DNA of 64,000 nt from Acinetobacter sp. 10FS3-1 (GCF_013343215.1 NZ_CP039143.1:124001-188000); one strand, 5' to 3'; positions 28,829 to 37,692 are shown, counted from the first letter of the stretch. The notes: generated from the sequence alone by a model not told the origin. Numbers and translations are program-made.

Positions 28829-30291
28829 TGGAACCACTCTTAAATTCTTCTTCATACATTCTAGTACCCAAAAAAAATTTCGTTCGTTATGCATTGCCAT
28901 ATGAAGTATTACCGACATTTATGTGTTGTGAAGTTAATCAGAAAAAAGTATTTGATAAAGAAATAGCAAAAAGCTTATTTTCTCAAGAATCAGTAGCGAA
29001 TGAAAATCTTATTTTAGAAGTGAATACTGAAGATAATGATGAATATATTTCATTTTCAAATATCAAAAAAGTTTACTTTTCTAACCAAGAAAATTTAGAT
29101 TTATTTTTAGAAAGAAGTTATGAAAATTATGATGTAAATTCTCTTGATTGTTATATTCTTGCTTTAGGTGGAAATGATATTAATACAAAAGTCGATATTA
29201 TATATCCTTCAAAAATTAATAAAAGTCTTTTCACTAGGAAAATGGCACTAAGAGATTCTGTTATTGGATTAATTTATGAAAAATTAAAAAACAATACTAA
29301 TTTGCAATATTTTTTTGGATTATTGAAAAGTCCAATAAAATTAAATGAAATAATAAATTTATTATTTGATTCTGATTTAAATAAAAGTATAGAAAAAGAA
29401 ATTCAGATAGATTTTTTTAAAATATGTTCAGAATATAATTTAACAGAAGGATGGAATCCTATTAATATTGTTTCTGATTTTGAAAATAAAATAAGTGAAA
29501 ATATTAAAACAAGTAGTGAATTTCAGGCATGGGTTTTGACTGTTAAGAAAATTATTAATGGAGATAATGTTAATATAGTTTTTGATGATAATGGTAATAT
29601 TACATTGAGGGCTATGACTCTAGTTCTACTTAATCCAGAAATATTTCAACTTGAAAGTATTAAAAATAATTCTAATTTTGTAATAGGTGATAATGTATAT
29701 AAACTTGCACTAAAATTTTTGAAAGCAAGATTGGGATATAGTTATTTAAGTGCTGACGATAGAATGTTAGTAGGTGAAAATCGAGAGTTACTTCAAGATA
29801 TTATTTCCTATGTCTATAATTTGGACGAGACAAGTTGTGATAATTATCTTTCTGATAAGATAGAAATTAAAAATACTAATCAAGATAAACAATTTAATAT
29901 TTTAAAACATGGATGGTTGAAAACTGTCTCTGAAGATCAGTTTAAGATAATCTTCAGTATAAAGGGTATTAAACCAATAGCTGGTTTTAGTTTGGACTTA
30001 ATATATGAAAAGGAAGAAAAACTTTTATTAAGAATAATTGATCGTAATTCACCTAAAGGTATGACTAAATTTAAGGGGCAACTTGCTCTAAATATAATTG
30101 AATTACAAAAGGATTTGCCAGATAATTCACGATTTGAAGTTAATGACCAAGGTTTAGTTTTAATACTTCCTTTATTATGGATTAATGAAATAAATTTAAG
30201 TAATCATTTGAAAGAAGTATTTGATATTCTTAAGCCATTAGCTATTGCTCAAAAATCAAGTAAGTTAATAGATGATGTTTTGATTTCATAA
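28828..30291 (+). CDS. Unrecognised protein ending the DISARM-like operon
   Basis: 487 aa, no family recognised. Base composition is strikingly more AT-rich than its three operon partners (long runs of AAT, ATT and AAA codons). The protein is rich in Asn, Ile, Lys and Asp, with no membrane helix, P-loop or cysteine cluster visible. The N-terminus (SSYILVPKKNFVRYALPYEVLP) and a segment LALKFLKARLGYSYLSADDRML look structured. The one-base overlap with the UvrD-like gene shows it is the fourth cistron. It could be a specificity or effector subunit. Confidence 0.6.
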   Translation: MEPLLNSSSYILVPKKNFVRYALPYEVLPTFMCCEVNQKKVFDKEIAKSLFSQESVANENLILEVNTEDNDEYISFSNIKKVYFSNQENLDLFLERSYENYDVNSLDCYILALGGNDINTKVDIIYPSKINKSLFTRKMALRDSVIGLIYEKLKNNTNLQYFFGLLKSPIKLNEIINLLFDSDLNKSIEKEIQIDFFKICSEYNLTEGWNPINIVSDFENKISENIKTSSEFQAWVLTVKKIINGDNVNIVFDDNGNITLRAMTLVLLNPEIFQLESIKNNSNFVIGDNVYKLALKFLKARLGYSYLSADDRMLVGENRELLQDIISYVYNLDETSCDNYLSDKIEIKNTNQDKQFNILKHGWLKTVSEDQFKIIFSIKGIKPIAGFSLDLIYEKEEKLLLRIIDRNSPKGMTKFKGQLALNIIELQKDLPDNSRFEVNDQGLVLILPLLWINEINLSNHLKEVFDILKPLAIAQKSSKLIDDVLIS

Positions 30292-30349
30292 TATTGAAAA
30301 TCAATAAATAATCATTAAAAATATTTTAGAATATATGTTATCGATGAGT

Positions 30350-30379
30350 CCCGTACCAATTTTTTATATTTTGGACGGG
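30350..30379. terminator. Possible hairpin after DISARM-like operon
   Basis: CCCGTaCCAA at 30350-30359 pairs with TTGGACGGG at 30371-30379, with one bulged A, forming a nine-pair stem around an AT loop. No T-run follows, so a rho-independent terminator is uncertain; it may instead be part of a sequence whose other half was lost to the IS next door. Confidence 0.35.
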
Positions 30380-30847
30380 CTACCACTATGTGTTAGCAAG
30401 TTATTATTTAGTTGTATTAGTTCAGACTGGCTTTGTTGCACAAACCTATCTGTAAAGGCTTTTTCAGCGATATAAGTTTCAAATGAAGAAGCCTACACAC
30501 AAAATCTACCGCACAACCAATTGGCCCGCATATAACCGAGCACTCATGAGTCGCGGAAATATTGCCCTTTGGTTTGATCCTGCTACGCAATGGTATGCTC
30601 CATCAAAAGGCAAACAAGGGCGAAATCAAACCTACTCCGACGCAGCTATCCAATGCTGCTTAATGATTAAATCCTTATTCCGTCTATCTTTACGTATGGT
30701 CACTGGCTTTGTGCAAAGTCTGATTAAACTTTGCGGATTAAATTGGACCGCACCAGATTACAGTACGCTTTGTAGAAGACAAAAGCATATTGATATTGCA
30801 ATCAGCTACCAAAAAAGGTAAGCGTCCGCTGAATCCCATACCAATTT

Positions 30848-32473
30848 TTAATTCGATTTAGGTTTCCAGCAGTGTGGCAGTAACTCTTCAATCTGGGTCA
30901 CTTTATGTGTCGGCAGCCTTTTCAGCACATCACTTAAATAGGCATACGGATCCAAGCCATTCAGCTTTGCTGACTGGATTAAAGTCATGATATTCGCCGC
31001 TCGCTGGCCGCTGCGCAGCGAGCCAGCAAACAGCCAGTTCTTGCGCCCTAAGGCCCAAGGTCGCATTTGATTCTCTACCCAATTATTGCAAATCGGTAGA
31101 TTGCCATCATCCAAATAGCGGCTTAAAGCTGGCCAACGCTTCAGAGTGTAATTGATGGCCTTGGCGGTGGGAGAACTCGATGGCACCGTCAGATGATGTT
31201 GGTTGAGCCATTCATATAGTTGTTGCATCACTGGTTGACTATGCTGTTGTCGGTATTCGCGGCGGTCTTCCGCTGTACCATCGGTCTTTTTCCTGAGCTC
31301 TGCTTCTATCGCATACAGTTTCTGAATCAGCACTAATGCCTGTTCAGCGACCTGACTTTTCCCAGTTACATGCAGTTCATGGAATTTACGACGTGCATGG
31401 GCCATGCAGCCCACCTCAATGACCTGGCCTGATTTAAAGCGTGCTTTATAACCACTGTAATCATCACAGACTAGATAACCCTGCCAGCCTTTCAAGAACT
31501 CTGCAGCATGCTGGCCTGAACGACTATCCTGAAAGTCATAGATCACCGCCTGAACTGGATTGTACTGTGTAGTGGCATAGGCCCAGACATAACCTTTCTT
31601 CGGTTTTTTATCATTCTCACCCATCCGCATGATGGTGACCGGTGTTTCATCTGCATGCAGCACCTGCTGTTGTAGTACCACCTCTTTTAAGGCATTGGCC
31701 AGAGGCTCCAGTTCTACACCGCAGCGACCTATCCAGTCAGATAACGTTGATCTAGAAAGCTCGATTCCCGCCCGCTGATAGATCAGACGCTGACGGTACA
31801 GCGGTAAATGATCGGCATACTTCGATACCAGCACATGGCTGAGCAGTTCAGGTGAAGCAATGCCTTTATCAATCACATAGGCAGGCATCGCTTGCTGAGT
31901 CAGGGTGTCACACTGATCACAGACCCATTTGCCACGGACATGCTGTTCCTTGTAGAACTGTGCCGGTCTGAAATGCAGTTTTTCACTGATATCTTCGCCG
32001 ATACGACGTAACTGGCAGCCACAACTGCATTGGGTTGATGCAGGTTCATGCTCAATACGGATGGTGTGTAGATGATCGGGCAGCAGTCGACGTTTAGGTT
32101 TATTTGCTTTGGCTTTGTGTGTCGCTGCATCGGTTTTATCTGCATTCAGCCGTTCCAGTTCCAGATCAACGGCTGCAATATCTTCTTCGACCGCTTCATC
32201 CCAAAGATGGATTTGTTTTGCAGTGAGATGTTCGTTTTTACTGCCGAATTTGTGCTGTTTAAATAGTGCGAGTTCATGCTCGTATTTTTGATTGAGAATA
32301 GAAAGATGTTGAACTTTAGAATCTAATTGCTGATTGGTGACTTCAAGATGTTGAACTCTGGCATCTAATTGCTGGTTTGATTGTGCTAGAGACTGATGCT
32401 GCAGCGCCAACTGCCTGGTGAATTCCAGCAGTTGTTCATGGGTCAGTTGGCTTAAGTCAGGCAGCGTATTCAT
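30848..32473 (-). CDS. tnpC: IS66-family transposase TnpC
   Basis: 541 aa. An N-terminal heptad-rich coiled coil (residues about 20-75), then a zinc-finger-like CSCGCQ...CDQCD region, then the DDE domain: YVWAYAT, LHADETPVTIM (first D), LVCDDYSGYK (second D), CMAHARRKFHEL and NNWVENQMRPWALGRKNWLF with the terminal E. This is the catalytic IS66 transposase. It appears intact; stop lies 28 bp inside the element end. Confidence 0.93.
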   Translation of the reverse strand: MNTLPDLSQLTHEQLLEFTRQLALQHQSLAQSNQQLDARVQHLEVTNQQLDSKVQHLSILNQKYEHELALFKQHKFGSKNEHLTAKQIHLWDEAVEEDIAAVDLELERLNADKTDAATHKAKANKPKRRLLPDHLHTIRIEHEPASTQCSCGCQLRRIGEDISEKLHFRPAQFYKEQHVRGKWVCDQCDTLTQQAMPAYVIDKGIASPELLSHVLVSKYADHLPLYRQRLIYQRAGIELSRSTLSDWIGRCGVELEPLANALKEVVLQQQVLHADETPVTIMRMGENDKKPKKGYVWAYATTQYNPVQAVIYDFQDSRSGQHAAEFLKGWQGYLVCDDYSGYKARFKSGQVIEVGCMAHARRKFHELHVTGKSQVAEQALVLIQKLYAIEAELRKKTDGTAEDRREYRQQHSQPVMQQLYEWLNQHHLTVPSSSPTAKAINYTLKRWPALSRYLDDGNLPICNNWVENQMRPWALGRKNWLFAGSLRSGQRAANIMTLIQSAKLNGLDPYAYLSDVLKRLPTHKVTQIEELLPHCWKPKSN

Positions 32474-32547
32474 GACCGCAGTATGCCTGAGGTCATGAGA
32501 AGAATGAAATAGAACGTTTGGAGAATAGCAGAATGGAACAGCCTGGT

Positions 32548-32883
32548 TTAAAGCATCGTCACCACCTGCTGTCGTCCAATGCGCTGCCAGGGCAAACCTT
32601 GGATCAGTGCCTGTAACTGTTCCGGGCTGAGGGCCACGCTTTCACCTTGGTGAACTTTAGCCCAGTGGAATTTTCCCTGTTCCAAACGCCTGGCACACAG
32701 CCAGATGCCCAGTCCATCATGTACCAGCACTTTCATACGATGGCCACGTTTATTACAGAACAGGTAGGCGCAATGCGGTTTGATTGAGCCAAAGGCTTTC
32801 ATAATCTGCGCCATGACCGTATCCATCCCTGCTCGCATATCCAGAGGTTGGGTGGAGAGCCAGATTTCATCAATGCGGATCAT
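32548..32883 (-). CDS. tnpB: IS66-family accessory protein TnpB
   Basis: 111 aa from the ATG at 32883 (MIRIDEIWLSTQPLDMRAGMDTVMAQIMKAFGSIKPHCAYLFCNKRGHRMKVLVHDGLGIWLCARRLEQGKFHW), the standard IS66 Orf2 opening. The start overlaps the tnpA stop as ATGA, which fixes it over the longer frame to 32937. Required for transposition in this family, exact role unknown. Confidence 0.92.
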   Translation of the reverse strand: MIRIDEIWLSTQPLDMRAGMDTVMAQIMKAFGSIKPHCAYLFCNKRGHRMKVLVHDGLGIWLCARRLEQGKFHWAKVHQGESVALSPEQLQALIQGLPWQRIGRQQVVTML

Positions 32884-33263
32884 GTTGCCAGTGCCTTGAG
32901 TAATTCTGCCAAGGCAGGTATTTCTGATGTCTGCCATTTTAGCTGAATATCATTATTCGTATGAGGCACGGTGATACACAACGTGATCCTCTCATCAATA
33001 GGTTGGCTGATTGCAGCAGTGTAAGGCAAAGCAATAAATGCTGGATTCACATGAGTAGGATCCTGCACGGCACCCTCATGATGGCTGAAGATCCTGATCC
33101 AACGACTGACAAGGTTGGCATTAATACTATGTTGCAGTGCGACCGAAGCGATCGAGGTATTAGGATTTTTGCAGGCATTGACAATACTGAGTTTGAATTC
33201 TTTGCTGTATGTTCTGCGTTTTTTAGCAACAGGAGGTGTTGCTGAATATATATCCATGTTCAT
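32880..33263 (-). CDS. tnpA: IS66-family accessory protein TnpA
   Basis: 127 aa with a helix-turn-helix of the transposase_8 type (KKRRTYSKEFKLSIVNACKNPNTSIASVALQHSINANLVSRWIRIF). First gene of the IS66 operon, overlapping tnpB by ATGA. Probably binds the element ends. Confidence 0.9.
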   Translation of the reverse strand: MNMDIYSATPPVAKKRRTYSKEFKLSIVNACKNPNTSIASVALQHSINANLVSRWIRIFSHHEGAVQDPTHVNPAFIALPYTAAISQPIDERITLCITVPHTNNDIQLKWQTSEIPALAELLKALAT

Positions 33264-33614
33264 GGATTAAGTCCCCACTTGTTTTTAGGTGGGAACTAAA
33301 TTAAGGCTTATAGGATCGCTTGGTAAGGCTGTGTTAGCCGGATGCTTACCAAAAAAGTAGCGATGGGCTGCATCTACTCGTAGACTCTACAGGCATGAAG
33401 TTTCTAGGTGAGGGCGAATGGAAACGCAAGAAACATGGAGCTGAATATCGTCGCCAATGGCGTAAACTACATATTGGTATAGATGCCAAAACCCTACAAA
33501 TACGCGCTATTCAGCTCACAACCAATAATGTCAGTGATTCACAGGTGCTTGGTGATTTACTTAATGAACCGTACCGGGTTTGTCGGAGAGTCAATATTCT
33601 GAGAGACTATCCCG

Positions 33615-33932
33615 ATGACAAAATTAAAATATACCCCTGAAATCAGAGAAAGAGCGGTTCAATTATTGATTGAATCTGAAAAAGATTATCCTTCTACTTG
33701 GGCTGCAATCACAGCAATTGCGCCTAAGATTGGTTGTACTCCTGAAACACTTCGTGCCTGGCATCAAAAGCATTTAGATCAGCAAAATCCTATTAAAGTA
33801 CAACAGATATCTGATCAAGAAAAAATGAAGCAAATGGAACGTGAAATTAAAGAATTAAAGCGTGCCAATGAAATTCTACGTAAAGCAGCCGCTTTTTTCG
33901 CCCAGGCGGAGCTCGACCGCCCACACAAATAA
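33615..33932 (+). CDS. IS3-family OrfA (HTH protein)
   Basis: 105 aa. Helix-turn-helix EIRERAVQLLIESEKDYPSTWAAITAIAPKIGCTPETLRAWHQKH, then a leucine-zipper-like segment EKMKQMEREIKELKRANEILRKAAAFFAQAELD. OrfB starts at the last base in the -1 frame, consistent with programmed frameshifting; a TTTTTTC run lies near the overlap. Confidence 0.92.
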   Translation: MTKLKYTPEIRERAVQLLIESEKDYPSTWAAITAIAPKIGCTPETLRAWHQKHLDQQNPIKVQQISDQEKMKQMEREIKELKRANEILRKAAAFFAQAELDRPHK

Positions 33933-34861
33933 TGGTGGATTTCATCCATAACAATAAAGACTTATATGGTGTTGATGCGATTTGTAGGATTTTACCGATC
34001 GCAGCTTCAACCTATTACCGGACTCTAGATCTCTGCGAAAATCCAGAACATCGAGCAAAGCGAGATTTACATGACTTGCATCATGCTGAGGAGATTAAAC
34101 GAATTTGGAAGGAAAGTTCAGGTCGGTATGGTGTACGTAAAGTCTGGCAAAAACTGAAACGTGAAGGCTATATTATTGCACGCTGTACTGTTGCTCGATT
34201 AATGAAAAAGCTAGGTATACAAGGTGTTTGGCGAGGTAAGAACAAACAAACCACCCGTAGCCGAGATGACCAAAAACGAGCACCTGACTTGGTGAAACGG
34301 AATTTTAGAGCTGATCAGCCTAATCACTTGTGGGTTGCTGACTTTAGTGTGCCGCAGCAAGCGGCGTAAGAGATGAGGGTATGGCCCCTCGCTATCGGCT
34401 TGCAGGAGCAGGTAGCAAACCACCATAAGCGGCTTGGATCAAAAGTCCCGGTCGTGAGCGTTATGGAAAAGGCATCGTAGAGATGTCAGGTAAGAATTAG
34501 GAAGGCGAACAACAGTGAACTGCCGTTCAAGTGTCGAAAGTACTCAAATGACATCAAAACCGGGGATGGAAGTTACCCCGCGATTAGTTTGGCCGTTACC
34601 TGCTTACGGGCCATTCGGTGTCCGGCGTAGAGGCAGCGCGATCCTAATTCAGGCTCTTACGTTGAACTGCGGGAACCTTCGGTGGCGATGTCAAGCGAAA
34701 GGCACAAGCTCAAAAGGCAAGGCTGATAATAGCAATGCGTCACCAAGGGGCGGAGCAACTCGTAGTAGTGTTGAAGTTACTGTAATGGTAATGGAGCGAA
34801 GGGGTTGCATTATCCAGGTCTACGGATTTGTCAACTGTGCAAGCAGGAGGAGCAAAACTTT

Positions 34862-36103
34862 ATGACCAAACCATTTAACATTCCTAAAGCGTTAATCTGG
34901 GAGGCATTTAAGAAAGTCAAAGAGAATGGTGGCGCTCCAGGCGTTGATCATGAATCTATTGAGCAATTCGAAAAGCATTTAAAGAACAACCTATACAAAC
35001 TATGGAATCGACTTTGTTCTGGCAGTTATTTTCCACCGCCAGTTAAGGCTGTTCCGATTCCAAAGAAGTCAGGTGGCGTGCGTATACTAGGTATTCCAAC
35101 AGTTGCAGATCGAGTCGCGCAAACAGCAGTTAAGCTCTTATTAGAGCCGAAAATTGATCCATTATTTCATCCAAACTCATATGGATATCGTCCGGGGCGT
35201 TCTGCCCATGATGCAATTGCGATAGTGAGGAGACGAAGTTGGGATTATGACTGGGTTGTGGAATTTGATATCAAAGGTCTCTTTGATAACATCGACCATG
35301 ATTTACTCATGCGTGCACTCAAGAAACACTGTGAAATTCCATGGATTCTTTTATATGTGCAACGTTGGTTAAAAGCACCAATGCAACACATAAATGGCCA
35401 TCTTTTAGAAAGGAATCGCGGCACACCACAAGGTGGTGTTGTGAGTCCTTTATTGGCGAATTTATTTATGCATTATGCTTTTGATATGTGGATTACGAAA
35501 CATCTTCAAAGTGTACGGTTCTGCCGTTATGCAGATGATGGCGTAATTCATTGTCGGAGTTTATCTCAAGCCAAACTTGTTTTACAAAAGATCGATGCAC
35601 GATTTCGTGAATGTGGACTCGAATTGCATCCAGACAAGACAAAGATTGTTTATTGCCAAGATATTAATCGTCGTAAAGCATATCCCGATGTTCAATTTAC
35701 TTTTCTCGGGTACACGTTTAGGCCCCGTAAGGCTGTGGACAAGTATAAAAGAGTTTATGTAAATTTCTCTCCTGCAGTCAGTCGTGATGCACTTAAAACA
35801 ATGCGACAGACTATTCGGAAATGGCATCTACATCTGATGTGTAATCGCGAATTAAGTGATTTATCTGCAATATTCAATCCAATTCTTCAAGGTTGGCAGC
35901 AATACTATGGTCGATTCCATGGTTCAGCAATGTCAGCGATCTGGCAACACATGAATGCTTATCTTATACGCTGGATGAGGCGTAAGTATAAAAACTTGGC
36001 CCGTCATAAAAGACGGGCTAGATATGCCTTAGGGCGACTTGCGCGTGATTTTCCAAATGCCTTTGTGCACTGGAAAATGGGATGTTTACCATCGGTTGGA
36101 TAA
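34862..36103 (+). CDS. ltrA: Group II intron reverse transcriptase/maturase
   Basis: 413 aa from the ATG at 34862, chosen because AGGAGG lies 10-15 nt upstream. RT motifs: VRILGIPTVADRVAQTAV, YGYRPGRSAHDAI, VVEFDIKGLFDNIDHDLL, GTPQGGVVSPLLANL and the catalytic FCRYADDGVIH, then FLGYTF and a C-terminal maturase domain (ILQGWQQYYGRF...RRKYKNL). There is no C-terminal HNH endonuclease, so mobility probably relies on other DNA ends (as in ORF types lacking the En domain). Catalytic YADD is intact. Confidence 0.93.
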   Translation: MTKPFNIPKALIWEAFKKVKENGGAPGVDHESIEQFEKHLKNNLYKLWNRLCSGSYFPPPVKAVPIPKKSGGVRILGIPTVADRVAQTAVKLLLEPKIDPLFHPNSYGYRPGRSAHDAIAIVRRRSWDYDWVVEFDIKGLFDNIDHDLLMRALKKHCEIPWILLYVQRWLKAPMQHINGHLLERNRGTPQGGVVSPLLANLFMHYAFDMWITKHLQSVRFCRYADDGVIHCRSLSQAKLVLQKIDARFRECGLELHPDKTKIVYCQDINRRKAYPDVQFTFLGYTFRPRKAVDKYKRVYVNFSPAVSRDALKTMRQTIRKWHLHLMCNRELSDLSAIFNPILQGWQQYYGRFHGSAMSAIWQHMNAYLIRWMRRKYKNLARHKRRARYALGRLARDFPNAFVHWKMGCLPSVG

Positions 36104-36106
36104 TGG

Positions 36107-36140
36107 GAGCCGGATGAGCTGAGAGGTTCACGTCCGGTTC
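36107..36140 (+). ncRNA. Group II intron domain V
   Basis: The 34-nt segment starts GAGCCGGATG and ends CGTCCGGTTC: the two arms pair, with a GAGA loop between, the standard domain V hairpin. It is followed by a domain VI-like stem (AAGGGTGAAATTCCCTT at about 36152-36168) carrying the likely branch-point A. Located 3 nt after the maturase stop codon. Confidence 0.85.
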
Positions 36141-37236
36141 TGCGAGGGGCTAAGGGTGAAATTCCCTTGGTCTACTCACCCCTATATTCAAACAAATTCA
36201 GGCTGGGTCTATACCGCCTTTATTATTGATGTGTTCTCACGAGCAATTGTTGGATGGAAAGTATCTACACGGATGAATACAGATATGGTACTCGATGCAC
36301 TTGAGCAAGCATTGCACGATCGAGGCATGCCAAAGAATGTGATTCATCATTCAGATAGAGGTGTTCAATATCTTTCTATTCGCTATACCAATCGTTTAGA
36401 AGCAGCAAATTTACGAGCATCAGTCGGTACGACAGGTGATTCATACGATAATGCTTTGGCTGAAACGGTGAATGGCTTATACAAAACAGAAGTGATTGAA
36501 TATTTAAAAGCAGATTGGCAAGGTTTAGCAGATGTACAACTTGCGACACTAAACTGGGTAGATTGGTTCAATAAAAAGCGTGTACACAGTGCACTGGGTT
36601 ATGTATCGCCTTTTGAGTTTGAAGCAATGTACTATGATAAGATTAACCCGTTAGGTCAGGTGGCCTAACTTAAATAAAAAAGTCTCCGACAAACCCGGTA
36701 CGGTTCATAATCAGATTCCACAAGATGAGCAGATTGACTCTGTTTATACCGATGGAGCTTATGACACCAAGCAATGCCGTCAGGTCATTGCAGATCGGCA
36801 AGCACATGCGGTGATTCCACCTAGAAAAAATGCGAAACCATGGAAAGATACAAAGAGTAGCTCGCTAGAGCGAAATGAATTACTTCGAACAGTTAAACGT
36901 TTAGGCAGGACATTATGGAAAAAATGGTCAGGCTATCATCGCCGCAGTTTGGTGGAAACCAAGATGCATTGCATCAAATTATTAGGCGATAAATTAATGG
37001 CAAGAAGCTTTCCTAGTCAGGTGAATGAAATTCATGCACGTGTAGCAGTCCTCAACAGATTTGCGGAATTAGGTCGACCACTTACCCAAGTTACGCCTTA
37101 AATTTGGCTCAATTAGGGGCGCTTTGCATTTCAAATCTTTGTGCAACAAAGCCCTTAAGACCTAAAACCACTTTAATAAAGAAACCGACTTAAATTATTA
37201 AATCAATCGGTAGAAAGTGCGAAGCAAAATAGTAGG

Positions 37237-37692
37237 GTGAAAAGTATGGTAGATATTGTCGATGTTTCTACCCGAAGTCGTATGATGGCGGGTATCAAAG
37301 GACGGAATACGAAACCCGAGATACTAATCCGAAAATTACTACATAAAAAAGGATTCCGCTTTCGTCTTCATGTAAAGAATCTACCAGGTAAACCAGATAT
37401 CGTTCTGCCTAAATACAAGGCTGTGATTTTTGTAAATGGATGTTTTTGGCATGGTCATAAGGGTTGCCGTCTTTTTAAATTACCCGCCACCAGAACTGAA
37501 TTCTGGCAGGAAAAAATAATAAAGAATCAAGCTAATGACAGTAAATCAATAAATTTATTGTTAGAGAATGGCTGGAGAGTAGGTATTGTCTGGGAATGTA
37601 GTATTAGAGGTGCGACCAAAGATCCAGATAGGGTAATCAATATTATTTCCGAATGGTTAATGAGTGAAAGCTCTTTTATTGAAGTAATTTAA
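37237..37692 (+). CDS. vsr: Very short patch repair endonuclease (Vsr)
   Basis: 151 aa, full length for Vsr. Conserved blocks: TRSRMMAGIKGRNTKPEILIRKLLHKKGFRFRLHVKNLPGKPDIVLPKYKAVIFVNGCFWHGHKGC and TEFWQEKI. Vsr nicks next to T:G mismatches that arise by deamination of 5-methylcytosine. It lies convergent with the cytosine methyltransferase gene, as expected of a partner. Start is GTG at 37237; an ATG four codons in is possible. Confidence 0.93.
   Translation: MKSMVDIVDVSTRSRMMAGIKGRNTKPEILIRKLLHKKGFRFRLHVKNLPGKPDIVLPKYKAVIFVNGCFWHGHKGCRLFKLPATRTEFWQEKIIKNQANDSKSINLLLENGWRVGIVWECSIRGATKDPDRVINIISEWLMSESSFIEVI

Larger units (their letters stand above)
30810..33357 (-). mobile_element. IS66-family element with 8-bp target duplication
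   Basis: The element proper is 30818-33349 (2532 bp). Terminal inverted repeats are GTAAGCGTCCGCTGAA at the left and GTAAGCATCCGGCTAA on the opposite strand at the right. The 8-bp target duplication CAAAAAAG is present at 30810-30817 and 33350-33357. It carries the three genes typical of IS66 (tnpA, tnpB, tnpC), all on the minus strand. It interrupts the transposase of IS5 copy 1. Confidence 0.92.
34349..36179 (+). mobile_element. Group II intron
   Basis: Begins with GTGCCGCAGC (an alternative 5' end is GTGTG at 34347) and ends ...CTACTCAC, fitting the 5' GUG and 3' AY rules. It contains a maturase gene and a recognisable domain V followed by a domain VI stem. Choosing 34349-36179 restores the orfB frame; boundaries may be off by a few bases. 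The region 34370-34860 between the 5' end and the maturase gene holds the structured RNA domains I-IV and no protein gene. Confidence 0.85.
33932..36668 (+). pseudogene. IS3-family OrfB transposase, interrupted by group II intron
   Basis: 5' part 33932-34348 (HTH_21-like region, SSGRYGVRKVWQKLKREG, then NHLWVADFS with the first catalytic D). 3' part about 36180-36668 (YIQTNSGWVYTAFIIDVFSRAIVGW with the second D, HHSDRGVQYLS, and DSYDNALAETVNGLYKTE with the E). An intron of 34349-36179 (1831 bp, 1 modulo 3) puts the two halves back in one frame, so splicing at RNA level would yield an intact transposase. The interruption is right beside the first catalytic aspartate. Confidence 0.85.
33562..36710 (+). 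mobile_element. IS3-family element with 3-bp duplication, interrupted by a group II intron
   Basis: The element runs 33565-36707. Its 25-bp inverted repeats are perfect and begin TGAACCGTACCGGGTTTGTC at both ends. The target duplication TAA is present at 33562-33564 and 36708-36710; removing the element restores the IS5 sequence GATTTACTTAATCAG. Without the intron it is about 1.3 kb with overlapping orfA/orfB, the normal IS3 layout. IR and duplication size suggest the IS51/IS407 side of the family. Confidence 0.9.
30483..37101 (+). pseudogene. IS5-family transposase split by IS66 and IS3 insertions
   Basis: The transposase lies in three pieces: 30483-30817, 33358-33564 and 36711-37101. Joined, they give a protein parallel to the intact 310-aa copies (start MKKPTHKIYRTTNWPAYNRAL, end FAELGRPLTQVTP). 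The two interruptions are clean insertions with target duplications, not decay. This copy cannot make transposase unless both insertions excise. Confidence 0.85.
30429..37153 (+). mobile_element. IS5-family element, copy 1, carrying nested insertions
   Basis: The outer ends are GGCTTTGTTGCACAAAC at the left and the complementary GTGCAACAAAGCC at the right. Removing the nested IS66 (2532 bp plus 8-bp duplication) and IS3-intron composite (3143 bp plus 3-bp duplication) leaves exactly 1039 bp, the length of the other two copies. The IR sequence and the 9-bp duplication of copy 2 point to the IS903 group. Flanking nonamers GTTCAGACT and CTTAAGACC do not match, so no target duplication is present at this copy. 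Confidence 0.9.

Noticed and set aside
33395..33640. Separate 81-aa gene
   Set aside because: It is the middle piece of the split IS5 transposase running into the IS3 end.
34515..34865. 116-aa gene upstream of the maturase
   Set aside because: It lies in the structured RNA domains of the group II intron and its composition (Ser/Gly/Arg-rich, no domain) is not coding-like.
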